DNA of 18,385 nt. Source: Sedimentitalea sp042687825 (lineage in GTDB: Bacteria; Pseudomonadota; Alphaproteobacteria; Rhodobacterales; Rhodobacteraceae). Positions 6,581-14,895 of the stretch are shown here, in pieces. Both the position numbers and the translations under genes were made by a program. Numbering within the stretch: position 1 is the stretch's first letter; each line of letters starts with the position of its first letter. Under the pieces are notes generated by a model, which saw only the letters and a program-made list of their open reading frames with translations, ran no database searches and had not been told where the DNA came from. The DNA lies in NCBI RefSeq assembly GCF_042687825.1, contig NZ_JBHUQE010000033.1:1-18385 (forward strand). The letters are read 5' to 3'.

Positions 6581-9500
6581 ATGACCATGCCCCCCCGATT
6601 CATCCATCTGCGCGTTCACACCGAATACTCCCTGCTGGAAGGGGCCGTGCGGCTGAAAAAGCTGCCAGGACTCTGCCGTGCCAATGACATGCCGGCGGTG
6701 GCGGTCACCGATACCAACAACATGTTCGCGGCGCTGGAATTTTCGGTCGCCGCCAGCGGTGCCGGGATACAGCCGATTCTCGGCTGTCAGGTCGATCTGT
6801 CCTATGTCGCGTCGCAGCCCGGCGAAAAACCCAAACCGCCTGCGCCGCTGGTGCTGCTGGCACAGTCCGAGGCCGGGTACGAGAACCTGATGAAGCTGAA
6901 TTCCTGCCTTTATATCGGCAAGGATGGCCAGCTGCCGCAGGTGACGCTGGCGGAACTGGAAATGCACAATGCCGGGCTGATCTGCCTGACCGGGGGGCCT
7001 GACGGCCCGTTGGGGCGGCTATTGCAGGCGGGCCAGCGTCCGGCGGCCGAGTCCTTGCTGCAGCAACTTGCGACGGCCTTTCGCGACCGGCTGTATGTCG
7101 AGTTGCAGCGCCATCCCGGCGAGAACGGCCAGCCCGAGGCCGAACGGCTGAGCGAGCGGGGCCACGTGGAAATGGCCTATGCGATGGACCTGCCGCTGGT
7201 GGCGACCAACGATGTCTATTTCCCGACCACCGACATGTACGAGGCGCACGACGCGCTGATCTGCATCAGCGAAGGCGCCTATGTCGATCAGCAGGATGCG
7301 CGCCGCCGTCTGACCGCTCAGCATTATTTCAAGAGCCCGCAGGAAATGGCGACGCTGTTCGCGGATCTGCCCGAAGCGATCGAGAATACGGTCGAGATTG
7401 CCCGCCGCTGCGCGTTCATGGCGTATAAACGGGCGCCGATCCTGCCGAAATTCGCCGATGACGAGGTGGTCGAACTGCGCCGGCAGGCAGAGCAGGGGCT
7501 GAAGGACCGGCTGGCGGTCATTCCCCATGCCGCATCCGTTGAAGACTATGAAAAGCGGCTGGACTTCGAGCTGGGCATCATCGAGGGTATGGGATTTCCC
7601 GGCTATTTCCTGATCGTGGCCGATTTCATCAAATGGGCCAAGGATCACGACATTCCGGTCGGGCCGGGGCGGGGGTCTGGCGCGGGCAGCCTGGTGGCCT
7701 ATGCGCTGACCATCACCGACCTAGACCCGCTGCGCTACAGTCTGCTGTTCGAACGGTTTCTCAATCCCGAACGGGTGTCGATGCCCGATTTCGACATCGA
7801 TTTCTGCATGGATCGCCGCGAAGAGGTGATCCGCTATGTGCAGGAGAAATATGGCCGCGACAAGGTCGGGCAGATCATCACCTTTGGCGCGCTGTTGTCC
7901 AAGGCGGCGGTGCGCGACATCGGGCGCGTGTTGCAGATGCCCTATGGCCAGGTCGACCGGTTGTCCAAGATGATCCCGGTCGAGGGGGTGAAACCGGTCA
8001 GCATCGAAAAGGCGCTGGCAGACGAGCCGCGCCTGCGCGAAGAGGCGAAGTCCGAAGAGGTGGTGGACCGTCTCTTGACCTATGGCCAGCAGGTCGAGGG
8101 GCTGCTCAGGAATGCCAGCACCCATGCCGCCGGGGTGGTGATCGGCGACAGGCCTCTGGACGCGCTGGTGCCGCTCTATCAGGATCCGCGATCCGACATG
8201 CCGGCGACGCAGTTCAACATGAAATGGGTGGAACAGGCGGGGCTGGTCAAATTCGACTTTCTCGGCCTCAAGACGCTGACGGTGATCCAGAACGCGGTCG
8301 ACCAGATCACGGCGTCGGGCCGGCATCTGCACATCGCGGCGGATGGTACCGAGCTGTTTGAACCGCCCGAGGGGCTGTTGGACGATATCGGCACCATCCC
8401 GTTGGATGACGAGGCCAGCTACAAGCTCTATGCCGCCGCCAAGACCGTCGCCGTGTTCCAGGTGGAATCCAGCGGCATGATGGATGCGCTCAAGCGCATG
8501 AAGCCCACCTGCATCGAGGATATCGTCGCCCTGGTGGCGCTGTACCGTCCCGGCCCGATGGAGAACATTCCGACCTATTGCGAGGTCAAGAACGGGCTGA
8601 AGGAACGTGAAAGCGTCCACCCGCTGATCGACCATATCCTGGAAGAGACCCAAGGGATCATCGTCTATCAGGAACAGGTGATGCAGATCGCCCAGGTGAT
8701 GGCCGGCTACAGCCTGGGCGGGGCCGACCTGTTGCGCCGCGCCATGGGCAAGAAGATCGCCGAGGAAATGGCCAAGGAACGCCCGAAATTCGAAAAGGGC
8801 GCGATGGAAAACGGCGTCGACAAGAAAAAGGCCAGCGAGGTTTTCGACCTCTTGGAAAAATTCGCCAATTACGGTTTCAACAAATCGCACGCGGCGGCCT
8901 ATGCGGTGGTCAGTTATCAGACCGCCTGGCTCAAGGCCAATCACCCGGTCGAATTCATGGCCGGGGTGATGAATTGCGACATCCACCTGACCGACAAGCT
9001 GGCGATCTATTTCGAAGAGGTGCGCAAGGGGCTGGACCTGCCCTGGGTACCGCCCTGCGTCAACCGCAGCGATGCGACGTTCAAGGTCGTGGACGGCGCG
9101 CTGGTCTATGCCCTGGGCGCGCTCAAGAATGTCGGCGTCGAGGCCATGCGCCTGATCACCGACGGCCGTCAGACCGAAGGGGCCGACAAACCCTTTGCCA
9201 CCCTTTTTGACCTGGCGCGCCGGGTCGATCTGAAACGCGTCGGCAAGCGCCCGATGGAAATGCTGGCGCGCGCCGGGGCCTTTGATCAGCTCGATCCCAA
9301 CCGGCGCCGGGTGTTTGACAGTCTGGATGCGCTGGTGGCCTATTCGGCGGCCGTGCACGAGCAGAAGAACTCGAACCAGGTGTCGCTGTTCGGCGAGGCC
9401 GGCGACGATCTGCCGGAACCGCGCCTGTCGCCCGCCAATGACTGGCTGCCCACTGAACGGCTGGCCGAGGAATTCAAGGCCGTCGGGTTCTATCTGTCCG

Positions 9501-10093
9501 GGCATCCGCTGGACGACTATGCGGCGTTCCTGAAACGCAAGGGCGTGATGACCCTGGACGAGGTGCGCACCAAGGCCGAGGACGGACCGCTGATTGCCAA
9601 GCTGGCCGGGGTCGTGGCCGGGCGGCAGGAACGGAAATCGGCGCGCGGCAACCGTTTTGCCTTTGCCCAATTGTCGGATTCCACCGGGGCCTACGAGGTC
9701 ACGCTTTTCTCCGAAACATTGGAAAAGTCGCGCGACTTTCTGGATGCCGGCTCAAAGGTGGTGGTGACTGTCGAGGCGACGCTGGAAAGCGACCAGCTCA
9801 AGCTGCTGGGCCGCTCGGTGGCCGAGATCGACGTCGCCATTGCCGATATCGGGTCCAGCGGGCTGCGCGTGTTCATCAAGGATGCTACGACGGTCGAGAC
9901 CGTGGCCAATGTGCTTGAAGCCGCCCAACAAGCGGCGCGCAATGCCGGGCGCGGCCCGGTGCAGTTCTGCCTGATGGATCCGGACCTGCCCGGCGAGGTG
10001 GACATGGATCTGGGGCAGGACTATGCGATCAACCCCCAGATCAAGGGCGCGATCAAGAGCCTGGAAGGCGTGTGGTCGGTCGAGGATATGTAG
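6581..10093 (+). CDS. dnaE: DNA polymerase III alpha subunit
   Basis: This 1170-aa protein is the replicative polymerase catalytic subunit, of normal length for DnaE1. It begins with a PHP domain (FIHLRVHTEYSLLEGAVR). The C-family polymerase palm carries the catalytic aspartates in PDFDIDF (D403 and D405, third acid further on) after GPGRGSGAGSLVAYAL. The helical fingers contain YRPGPMENIP and NYGFNKSHAAAYAVVSYQTAWLKAN. A beta-clamp-binding peptide QVSLF sits at about 933-937, and an OB-fold follows (about 990-1070). All motifs are intact. The ATG at 6581 lies three codons before the conserved PRFIHLRVH; a second ATG at 6587 is possible. It is transcribed alone and converges on slyX. Confidence 0.97.
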   Translation: MTMPPRFIHLRVHTEYSLLEGAVRLKKLPGLCRANDMPAVAVTDTNNMFAALEFSVAASGAGIQPILGCQVDLSYVASQPGEKPKPPAPLVLLAQSEAGYENLMKLNSCLYIGKDGQLPQVTLAELEMHNAGLICLTGGPDGPLGRLLQAGQRPAAESLLQQLATAFRDRLYVELQRHPGENGQPEAERLSERGHVEMAYAMDLPLVATNDVYFPTTDMYEAHDALICISEGAYVDQQDARRRLTAQHYFKSPQEMATLFADLPEAIENTVEIARRCAFMAYKRAPILPKFADDEVVELRRQAEQGLKDRLAVIPHAASVEDYEKRLDFELGIIEGMGFPGYFLIVADFIKWAKDHDIPVGPGRGSGAGSLVAYALTITDLDPLRYSLLFERFLNPERVSMPDFDIDFCMDRREEVIRYVQEKYGRDKVGQIITFGALLSKAAVRDIGRVLQMPYGQVDRLSKMIPVEGVKPVSIEKALADEPRLREEAKSEEVVDRLLTYGQQVEGLLRNASTHAAGVVIGDRPLDALVPLYQDPRSDMPATQFNMKWVEQAGLVKFDFLGLKTLTVIQNAVDQITASGRHLHIAADGTELFEPPEGLLDDIGTIPLDDEASYKLYAAAKTVAVFQVESSGMMDALKRMKPTCIEDIVALVALYRPGPMENIPTYCEVKNGLKERESVHPLIDHILEETQGIIVYQEQVMQIAQVMAGYSLGGADLLRRAMGKKIAEEMAKERPKFEKGAMENGVDKKKASEVFDLLEKFANYGFNKSHAAAYAVVSYQTAWLKANHPVEFMAGVMNCDIHLTDKLAIYFEEVRKGLDLPWVPPCVNRSDATFKVVDGALVYALGALKNVGVEAMRLITDGRQTEGADKPFATLFDLARRVDLKRVGKRPMEMLARAGAFDQLDPNRRRVFDSLDALVAYSAAVHEQKNSNQVSLFGEAGDDLPEPRLSPANDWLPTERLAEEFKAVGFYLSGHPLDDYAAFLKRKGVMTLDEVRTKAEDGPLIAKLAGVVAGRQERKSARGNRFAFAQLSDSTGAYEVTLFSETLEKSRDFLDAGSKVVVTVEATLESDQLKLLGRSVAEIDVAIADIGSSGLRVFIKDATTVETVANVLEAAQQAARNAGRGPVQFCLMDPDLPGEVDMDLGQDYAINPQIKGAIKSLEGVWSVEDM

Positions 10094-10099
10094 GGGCGT

Positions 10100-10121
10100 G
10101 GGCCGGCGCCGTTTCCGGCCC
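10100..10121. terminator. hairpin between dnaE and slyX
   Basis: GGGCCGG (10100-10106) pairs perfectly with CCGGCCC (10115-10121) around an 8-nt loop, seven bases after the dnaE stop and ten before the slyX stop. It could end transcription from both convergent genes. No long T-tract is present on either side. Confidence 0.45.
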
Positions 10122-10131
10122 CGACATGCCC

Positions 10132-10326
10132 CTAGTAATGCGGCGGACGCTCGTCGCCCAATACCACCCCGCCGCCGCCATCGCTCTCGCGCTGGGCTTC
10201 GCGCATCATCAGCATCTGCACCCGGCGGCTCAGGATTTCCAGTTCGCGCTGTTGGGCAACGACCACGTCGCTCAGATCGTCCACGCAACGGATCAGGTGG
10301 GCCAGTCGTTCTTCCAGATGTTGCAT
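10132..10326 (-). CDS. slyX: SlyX family protein
   Basis: This 64-aa coiled-coil protein has the SlyX pattern: an N-terminal leucine-heptad helix (EERLAHLIRCVDDLSDVVVA), QQRELEILSRRVQMLM, and the diagnostic C-terminal PPHY. Its function is not established in the family. A strong GGAGG lies nine bases before the ATG (read on minus), supporting the start. It faces dnaE tail to tail and is divergent from hisS. Confidence 0.9.
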   Translation of the reverse strand: MQHLEERLAHLIRCVDDLSDVVVAQQRELEILSRRVQMLMMREAQRESDGGGGVVLGDERPPHY

Positions 10327-10411
10327 TTTTCGATCCTCCGATTCTCATCGCCTCTTACAGGCCGCCAGCGCCAAGGCCAAGCTGGCACGACCTGCGCATG
10401 CCCGGCCCGCC

Positions 10412-10439
10412 TTGCCCCTCTGCGGCCCTTGGGCTAGAC
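10412..10439 (+). promoter_or_regulatory. candidate hisS promoter
   Basis: TTGCCC (10412-10417) and CTAGAC (10434-10439) are spaced 16 nt apart and match the alphaproteobacterial housekeeping promoter pattern. A Shine-Dalgarno-like AAGGACG follows at 10461-10467, six bases before the hisS ATG. No attenuator with a histidine-rich leader peptide is visible in the short leader. Confidence 0.4.
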
Positions 10440-10473
10440 CGCGCGACAACCGGACTGCCCAAGGACGCCTGAC

Positions 10474-12120
10474 ATGGCCAAGACCAAGAAACAGCCCCGC
10501 CCTAAGGCCGAAACGCCCAAGGGGTTTCGTGACTATTTCGGTGCCGAGGTCGGACAGCGGTCCCGGATGCTGGCCGAGATCGCCGAGGTCTATCACCGCT
10601 ATGGCTTTGACGCGCTGGAATCCTCGGCCGTCGAGACGGTCGAGGCGCTGGGCAAGTTCCTGCCCGATGTCGACCGTCCCAACGAAGGCGTCTTTGCCTG
10701 GCAAGAGGACGACAAGGACTGGCTGGCGCTGCGTTATGACCTGACCGCGCCGCTGGCCCGGGTCTATGCCCAGCACAGAAACGACCTGCCGACGCCTTAC
10801 CGCCGCTATGCGATGGGTCCGGTCTGGCGCAACGAGAAACCGGGTCCCGGAAGGTATCGCCAGTTCTATCAATGCGATGCCGACACGGTGGGCAGCGCGT
10901 CCATGGCCGCCGATGCCGAGATCTGCGCCATGCTGAGCGATACGCTAGAGGCCGTCGGCATCGATCGCGGCGATTACATCGTGCGGATCAACAACCGCAA
11001 GGTGTTGAACGGGGTGATGGAGGTCGCGGGCATTCTCGACCCCGCCGACCCCGAGAAATTCGCCCATGAACGCGGCATCGTTCTGCGCGCCATCGACAAG
11101 CTGGACCGGCTGGGGCCGGACGGGGTGCGCGCGCTGCTGGGCGAGGGGCGCAAGGATGAGAGCGGAGATTTCACCAAGGGCGCCGGGCTAAGCGATGACC
11201 AAGCAGGTACGTTGATGCTGTTTGTCAACGCCAAATCAGATATCAAATCGAAGCTGTTTGCAAAGAGTGAAGCAAGTGGTGAACCTTTCGAGGATGAGTA
11301 CGATCACTCCGGTGATAATGCTGCTAGTTCCTTTGATCCGGTTTGGGGTAAGGTATTTGGCCCCGACGATGCTGGGTACCAACGAAATGCCTATACGGTT
11401 TCTTATCTGGGAGAAATCGTTGGTCTATCAGATCAAGGCAGGGAGGGTGTCGCCGAACTGGAACAGATCGCCGACTTGCTGACCGCCCAGGGCTATGGCC
11501 CCGACCGCATCGTCATCGACCCCTCGGTGGTGCGCGGTCTCGGCTATTACACCGGGCCGGTCTACGAGGCGGAACTGACCTTTGACATTCTGGATGACAA
11601 GGGCCGCAAGCGGCAGTTCGGCAGCGTTGCCGGCGGCGGGCGCTATGACGATCTGGTGAAACGCTTTACCGGGCAGGCGGTGCCGGCCACCGGCATTTCC
11701 ATCGGCGTGGACCGGCTGTTGGCGGCGCTGCGCGAAAAGGGCCGGATCACCGCAGTCGATCATGGCCCCGTTGTGGTCACCGTGATGGATCGCGACCGCA
11801 TGGCCGACTATCAGGCGATGGTGGCCGAATTGCGCAAGGCCGGCATCCGCGCCGAGGTCTATCTGGGCAACCCGAAGAATTTCGGCAACCAGTTGAAATA
11901 TGCGGACCGGCGCAACAGCCCGGTCGCGATCATCGAAGGCGGTGACGAAGAGGAAAAAGGCATCGTGCAGGTCAAGGACCTGATCCTGGGCGCGCAGATC
12001 GCCGAAAACGCGACGCTGGAGGAGTGGAAGGAACGGCCCAGCCAGTTCGAAGTGCGGCGCGCGCATCTGGTGGCGAAGGTCAGAGAGATTCTGGCCAGCC
12101 ACGGGATCGGGCAGGGCTGA
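10474..12120 (+). CDS. hisS: histidyl-tRNA synthetase with an enlarged AT-rich internal segment
   Basis: This 548-aa class II synthetase charges tRNA-His. Motif 2 (YRRYAMGPVWRNEK...RYRQFYQCD, about 109-137), the histidine-specific motif RGLGYYTGPVYEAEL (354-368), motif 3 (GGGRYDDL...ISIGVDRLL, 388-415) and a C-terminal anticodon-binding domain (about 430-548) are all present. Relatives in this lineage, as I recall, are about 500 aa. The excess sits between motif 2 and the HisA motif, roughly residues 244-322, where DNA drops to 47% G+C and codon choice changes (see the entry at 11203-11440). The frame stays open, so the enzyme is probably functional. The start is the ATG at 10474 with AAGGACG upstream; the stop shares one base with hisZ. 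Coupling to hisZ-hisG is typical of the lineage. Confidence 0.95.
   Translation: MAKTKKQPRPKAETPKGFRDYFGAEVGQRSRMLAEIAEVYHRYGFDALESSAVETVEALGKFLPDVDRPNEGVFAWQEDDKDWLALRYDLTAPLARVYAQHRNDLPTPYRRYAMGPVWRNEKPGPGRYRQFYQCDADTVGSASMAADAEICAMLSDTLEAVGIDRGDYIVRINNRKVLNGVMEVAGILDPADPEKFAHERGIVLRAIDKLDRLGPDGVRALLGEGRKDESGDFTKGAGLSDDQAGTLMLFVNAKSDIKSKLFAKSEASGEPFEDEYDHSGDNAASSFDPVWGKVFGPDDAGYQRNAYTVSYLGEIVGLSDQGREGVAELEQIADLLTAQGYGPDRIVIDPSVVRGLGYYTGPVYEAELTFDILDDKGRKRQFGSVAGGGRYDDLVKRFTGQAVPATGISIGVDRLLAALREKGRITAVDHGPVVVTVMDRDRMADYQAMVAELRKAGIRAEVYLGNPKNFGNQLKYADRRNSPVAIIEGGDEEEKGIVQVKDLILGAQIAENATLEEWKERPSQFEVRRAHLVAKVREILASHGIGQG
11203..11440 (+). other. foreign-looking in-frame segment inside hisS
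   Basis: Within hisS the composition falls abruptly: 11221-11400 is 84/180 G+C (47%), against 47/60 at 11101-11160 and 39/60 at 11461-11520. A/T-ending codons become frequent. The encoded stretch is acidic and polar (SEASGEPFEDEYDHSGDNAASS) then aromatic (WGKVFGPDDAGYQRNAYTVSYL). Its ends (LMLFVNAKSD and GEIVGLSDQGREG) resemble what I recall of the ordinary linker, so it looks like a linker replacement by a longer donor version, adding about 45-50 residues. An imperfect repeat (GACCAAGCAGG before, GATCAAGGCAGG after) flanks it. I recognise no domain. Confidence 0.7.
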
Positions 12121-13208
12121 TGCCGACACGTTCAGAAACCCTGGCCCAGGCGGCGCGGTTGCGGGCGCGGTTCGAGGCCGCCGGGGCGCAGCCGATCGAA
12201 ACCCCGATCCTGCAGCCTGCCGAAACCCTGCTGGATCTCTATGGCGAGGACATCCGCGCCCGGGCCTATGTGACCAGCGACGCGTTGCGCGGCGAACAGA
12301 TGCTGCGTCCGGATTTCACCGTTCCGGTGGTGCAGATGCATATGGACAACGGCGCCGAGCCGGCCCGCTATACCTATGCGGGCGAGGTGTTCCGGCGCCA
12401 GGAACACGATCCGGACCGGGCCAGCGAGTTCATCCAGGTCGGCTATGAGGTTTTCGACCGCGCCAACCCGGCGGCGGCGGATGCCGAGGTGTTCGGCCTG
12501 ATGACACAGGCATTGCAGGGGCTGAACCTGCGCGCCGCCACCGGCGATATCGGTATACTGATGGCGGCGGTCATGGGCCTGCGCACGACGGCACGGCGCA
12601 AGGCGGCCCTGATGCGCCATATCTGGCGGCCGCGCCGGTTCCGCGCCCTGCTGGACCGGTTTGCCGGGCGCAGCCCGGTGCCGCCGAGCCGGGCCGCTCT
12701 GCTGGCCGATGCCGACCCCATGGCGGGGTCTGCGACGGTCATCGGACGGCGCAGCCGATCCGAAGTGTCCGATCGTATCGCGGCGTTGCGCGAGGACGCG
12801 CGCACGGAACCGGTTTCGGCCACCGAGATCGCCGCGCTGGACGAATTGCTGGCGGTGCGTGAAACCGCGCCCAACGCGCTGGCGCATCTGCGGGACGTCG
12901 CCGTCGATCTGCCCGCCATCACGCCGGCGCTCTATCTGCTCGAGGCGCGGCTGGAGGCGCTGGCGGCGCGCGGTGTCGATGTGGACAGCCTGGATTTCGA
13001 GGCCAGCTATGGCCGGACCTCGATGGAGTATTACGACGGGTTCGTGTTCGGGTTCTACGCCGAACGCCGCCCCGATCTGCCGCCGATTGCCAGCGGCGGG
13101 CGCTATGATGCCCTGACCCGGCAATTGGGGCAGGGCACCGAGATTCCCGCCGTGGGCGGGGTGCTGCGACCGGGGCTGATGCTGGAACTGACCGAGGGCA
13201 AGTCATGA
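12120..13208 (+). CDS. hisZ: ATP phosphoribosyltransferase regulatory subunit
   Basis: This 362-aa HisRS paralogue lacks aminoacylation activity and combines with short-form HisG for the first step of histidine synthesis. The class II fold is visible in RARFEAAGAQPIETPILQPA, the motif 2-like block ARYTYAGEVFRRQEHDPDRA and a motif 3-like SGGRYDALTRQLG. It has no C-terminal anticodon-binding domain, and the HisA-type motif is altered, as expected for HisZ. The ATG at 12120 shares one base with the hisS stop; the 3' end overlaps hisG by four bases (ATGA). Composition is uniformly GC-rich, unlike the hisS insert. Confidence 0.92.
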   Translation: MPTRSETLAQAARLRARFEAAGAQPIETPILQPAETLLDLYGEDIRARAYVTSDALRGEQMLRPDFTVPVVQMHMDNGAEPARYTYAGEVFRRQEHDPDRASEFIQVGYEVFDRANPAAADAEVFGLMTQALQGLNLRAATGDIGILMAAVMGLRTTARRKAALMRHIWRPRRFRALLDRFAGRSPVPPSRAALLADADPMAGSATVIGRRSRSEVSDRIAALREDARTEPVSATEIAALDELLAVRETAPNALAHLRDVAVDLPAITPALYLLEARLEALAARGVDVDSLDFEASYGRTSMEYYDGFVFGFYAERRPDLPPIASGGRYDALTRQLGQGTEIPAVGGVLRPGLMLELTEGKS

Positions 13209-13894
13209 CCGTCAAGCTGGGGGTACCGTCCAAGGGGCGGCTGATGGACAAGACGTTCCAGTGGTTCGAAAAACGCGGCATCGGGCTGGCCCGAACCGGG
13301 TCGGATCGGGAATATGCCGGCGCCGTGACCGGTATCGAGGGGGTCGATCTAGTGCTGCTGTCGGCGGGGGAAATCCCGCGCGAGCTGGCCGCCGGGCGCA
13401 TCCATCTGGGCGTCACCGGCACCGATCTGGTGCAGGAGAAACTGCCGCTGTGGCAACAGCAGGTCGAAGAGATCGAGCCGCTGGGTTTCGGCCAGGCCGA
13501 CCTGATCCTGGCGGTGCCGCAATGCTGGGTCGATGTGGACACGCTGGACGATCTGGACGCGGCGGCGGCGGCCTTTCGCGCCACGCATGGACACCGGCTG
13601 CGGATCGCGACGAAATATCACCGCTTGGTGCGCGATTTCCTGCGCGATGCCGGGGTCGCCGATTATCAGCTGGTCGACAGTCAGGGCGCCACAGAGGGCA
13701 CGGTGATGAACGAGACCGCCGAGATGATCGCCGACATCACCTCGACCGGCGAGACCCTGCGCGCCAACCATCTGAAAATGCTGGCCGACGGGCTGATCCT
13801 GCGCAGCCAGGCGACGCTGTGGCGCAGCCGCCGCGCGGCAATGACGCCAACCGAAAGCCTGACGCTGACCCAGCTGCTCGACCGTCTGGGCTGA
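13205..13894 (+). CDS. hisG: ATP phosphoribosyltransferase, short form catalytic subunit
   Basis: This 229-aa enzyme condenses ATP and PRPP to phosphoribosyl-ATP, the committed step of histidine synthesis. Typical motifs are KLGVPSKGRLMDKT at the start, the GVTGTDLV block, RIATKYHRLVRDFL and the PRPP-binding-like region DSQGATEGTVMNETAEMIAD. The length and lack of a C-terminal regulatory ACT-like domain identify the short form, which needs HisZ, encoded just upstream with a 4-nt overlap. It converges on the GH25 gene with only three bases between the stop codons. Confidence 0.95.
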   Translation: MTVKLGVPSKGRLMDKTFQWFEKRGIGLARTGSDREYAGAVTGIEGVDLVLLSAGEIPRELAAGRIHLGVTGTDLVQEKLPLWQQQVEEIEPLGFGQADLILAVPQCWVDVDTLDDLDAAAAAFRATHGHRLRIATKYHRLVRDFLRDAGVADYQLVDSQGATEGTVMNETAEMIADITSTGETLRANHLKMLADGLILRSQATLWRSRRAAMTPTESLTLTQLLDRLG

Positions 13895-13897
13895 ATG

Positions 13898-14710
13898 TCA
13901 GCCGCCGTCGGCCCAGCGCAGCCAGATCTCGGGCGAGGCGCGGAACACGTTCAGATCCACCGGCCCGTTCACGCCGGGCACGATGCCGGTGCCGGTATAT
14001 TGCCAGAATGTCCAGAAGGCGCCGGGATAGACCTGTCGCGGGTGCCCGGCCACCGAGCGCAGCCAGAATTCGGTGTTCTTGAGCCGTCCTATGTCGGTTT
14101 CGCGAAAGAAATCCACTGTCGTGTACAGGACCGGGCGGCGGCCATAATGCGCCTGCAGGATGCTCAGGAACCGTTCGGCCTCGGCCCGCACCTTGGCCCC
14201 GTCCGGGCGCAGCCGGCAGGTCGGCGAATGCGGGTTCCACTCCATGTCCAGCACATGCGGCAGCGCGTCGGCGACGCGCGGCACGTTGCGGATGAACCAG
14301 CGCGCCTGTTCCTCGGCCGGGCGGCAGAAATAGTAGTAGTGATAGGCACCGCGCCGCACCCCGGCGCGCCGCGCCCCGCGCCAGTGATCCCGAAACATCG
14401 GGTCTAGAAAATCGCCGCCCTCGGTGGCCTTGACATAGGCAAAGCTGACGCCGGCGTTTCGGGCCCGCCGCCAGTCGATGTCGCCCTGATAGCGCGCCAC
14501 GTCGATGCCATGGATCGGGTAGGAGCCGGGCGCGCGTCCCTTCCACGGGTGCGGGTCGGAATCGCCAAATTTCGGATAAGTGACCAGGCTGGACGTCGCT
14601 GCGGTTGTCCGAGCCGGCGCTGCTGCCCGTTTGTCTGGAGTGGGGGCCGGCGCCCCGCAGGCGGCAATCAGGCCCGCCGCCAGAATGCTTCCAACCCATA
14701 TCCGTCGCAT
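13898..14710 (-). CDS. GH25 (lysozyme-like) lipoprotein
   Basis: This 270-aa protein has a lipoprotein signal peptide with lipobox LIAAC (C18), a low-complexity Ala/Thr/Pro spacer, and a glycoside hydrolase family 25 barrel from about residue 64. The family's acidic residues are visible: D70 in HGIDVARYQG and the D155-x-E157 pair in VLDMEWNP. PVLYTTVDFF, FWTFWQYTGTG and the end VDLNVF are also typical. It would cleave the glycan strand of peptidoglycan while anchored to a membrane from the periplasmic side. The start is the ATG at 14710 with GGAG seven bases upstream; a longer frame upstream is unlikely because the signal peptide begins here. Two palindromic elements sit directly before the start. 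Confidence 0.9.
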   Translation of the reverse strand: MRRIWVGSILAAGLIAACGAPAPTPDKRAAAPARTTAATSSLVTYPKFGDSDPHPWKGRAPGSYPIHGIDVARYQGDIDWRRARNAGVSFAYVKATEGGDFLDPMFRDHWRGARRAGVRRGAYHYYYFCRPAEEQARWFIRNVPRVADALPHVLDMEWNPHSPTCRLRPDGAKVRAEAERFLSILQAHYGRRPVLYTTVDFFRETDIGRLKNTEFWLRSVAGHPRQVYPGAFWTFWQYTGTGIVPGVNGPVDLNVFRASPEIWLRWADGG

Positions 14711-14719
14711 CCGCAATCT

Positions 14720-14753
14720 CCGACCATGGTCGGCCGGAACCGCCCGACCATGG
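14720..14753 (-). promoter_or_regulatory. palindrome plus half-copy overlapping the GH25 ribosome-binding site
   Basis: CCGACCATGGTCGG (14720-14733) is a perfect 14-bp palindrome, and CCGACCATGG recurs at 14744-14753. In the minus-strand message the two can form a 10-bp hairpin (14744-14753 with 14724-14733) that leaves the GGAG free, while the 14-nt palindrome folded on itself would cover part of it. It may be an operator for a dimeric regulator or a leader switch. Confidence 0.4.
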
Positions 14754-14826
14754 CACAAGTCATTCCGCGTTGCGGCGGTCAAATCAACTCCTTGACAGTC
14801 GGTTTTGACAGAAATCGTCGGCGCAT

Positions 14827-14874
14827 TTGAACCGGTTGCCCGGACCCCTCGGCCCCTTTGCGGGTCCGGTTCAA
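14827..14874 (-). terminator. nested inverted repeats after the DUF1489 gene
   Basis: TTGAACCGG (14827-14835) pairs with CCGGTTCAA (14866-14874), and CCGGACCC (14840-14847) pairs with GGGTCCGG (14862-14869). The two stems share 14866-14869, so they exclude each other. The position, 22 nt beyond the stop of the minus-strand DUF1489 gene, suits a terminator. Confidence 0.45.
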
Positions 14875-14895
14875 GCGCGGGTCGTCGGTGGCAGG

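Noticed and set aside
11203..11440. Insertion sequence or frameshift disrupting hisS
   Set aside because: No transposase, no terminal inverted repeats, and the reading frame runs through both junctions with all catalytic motifs present downstream.
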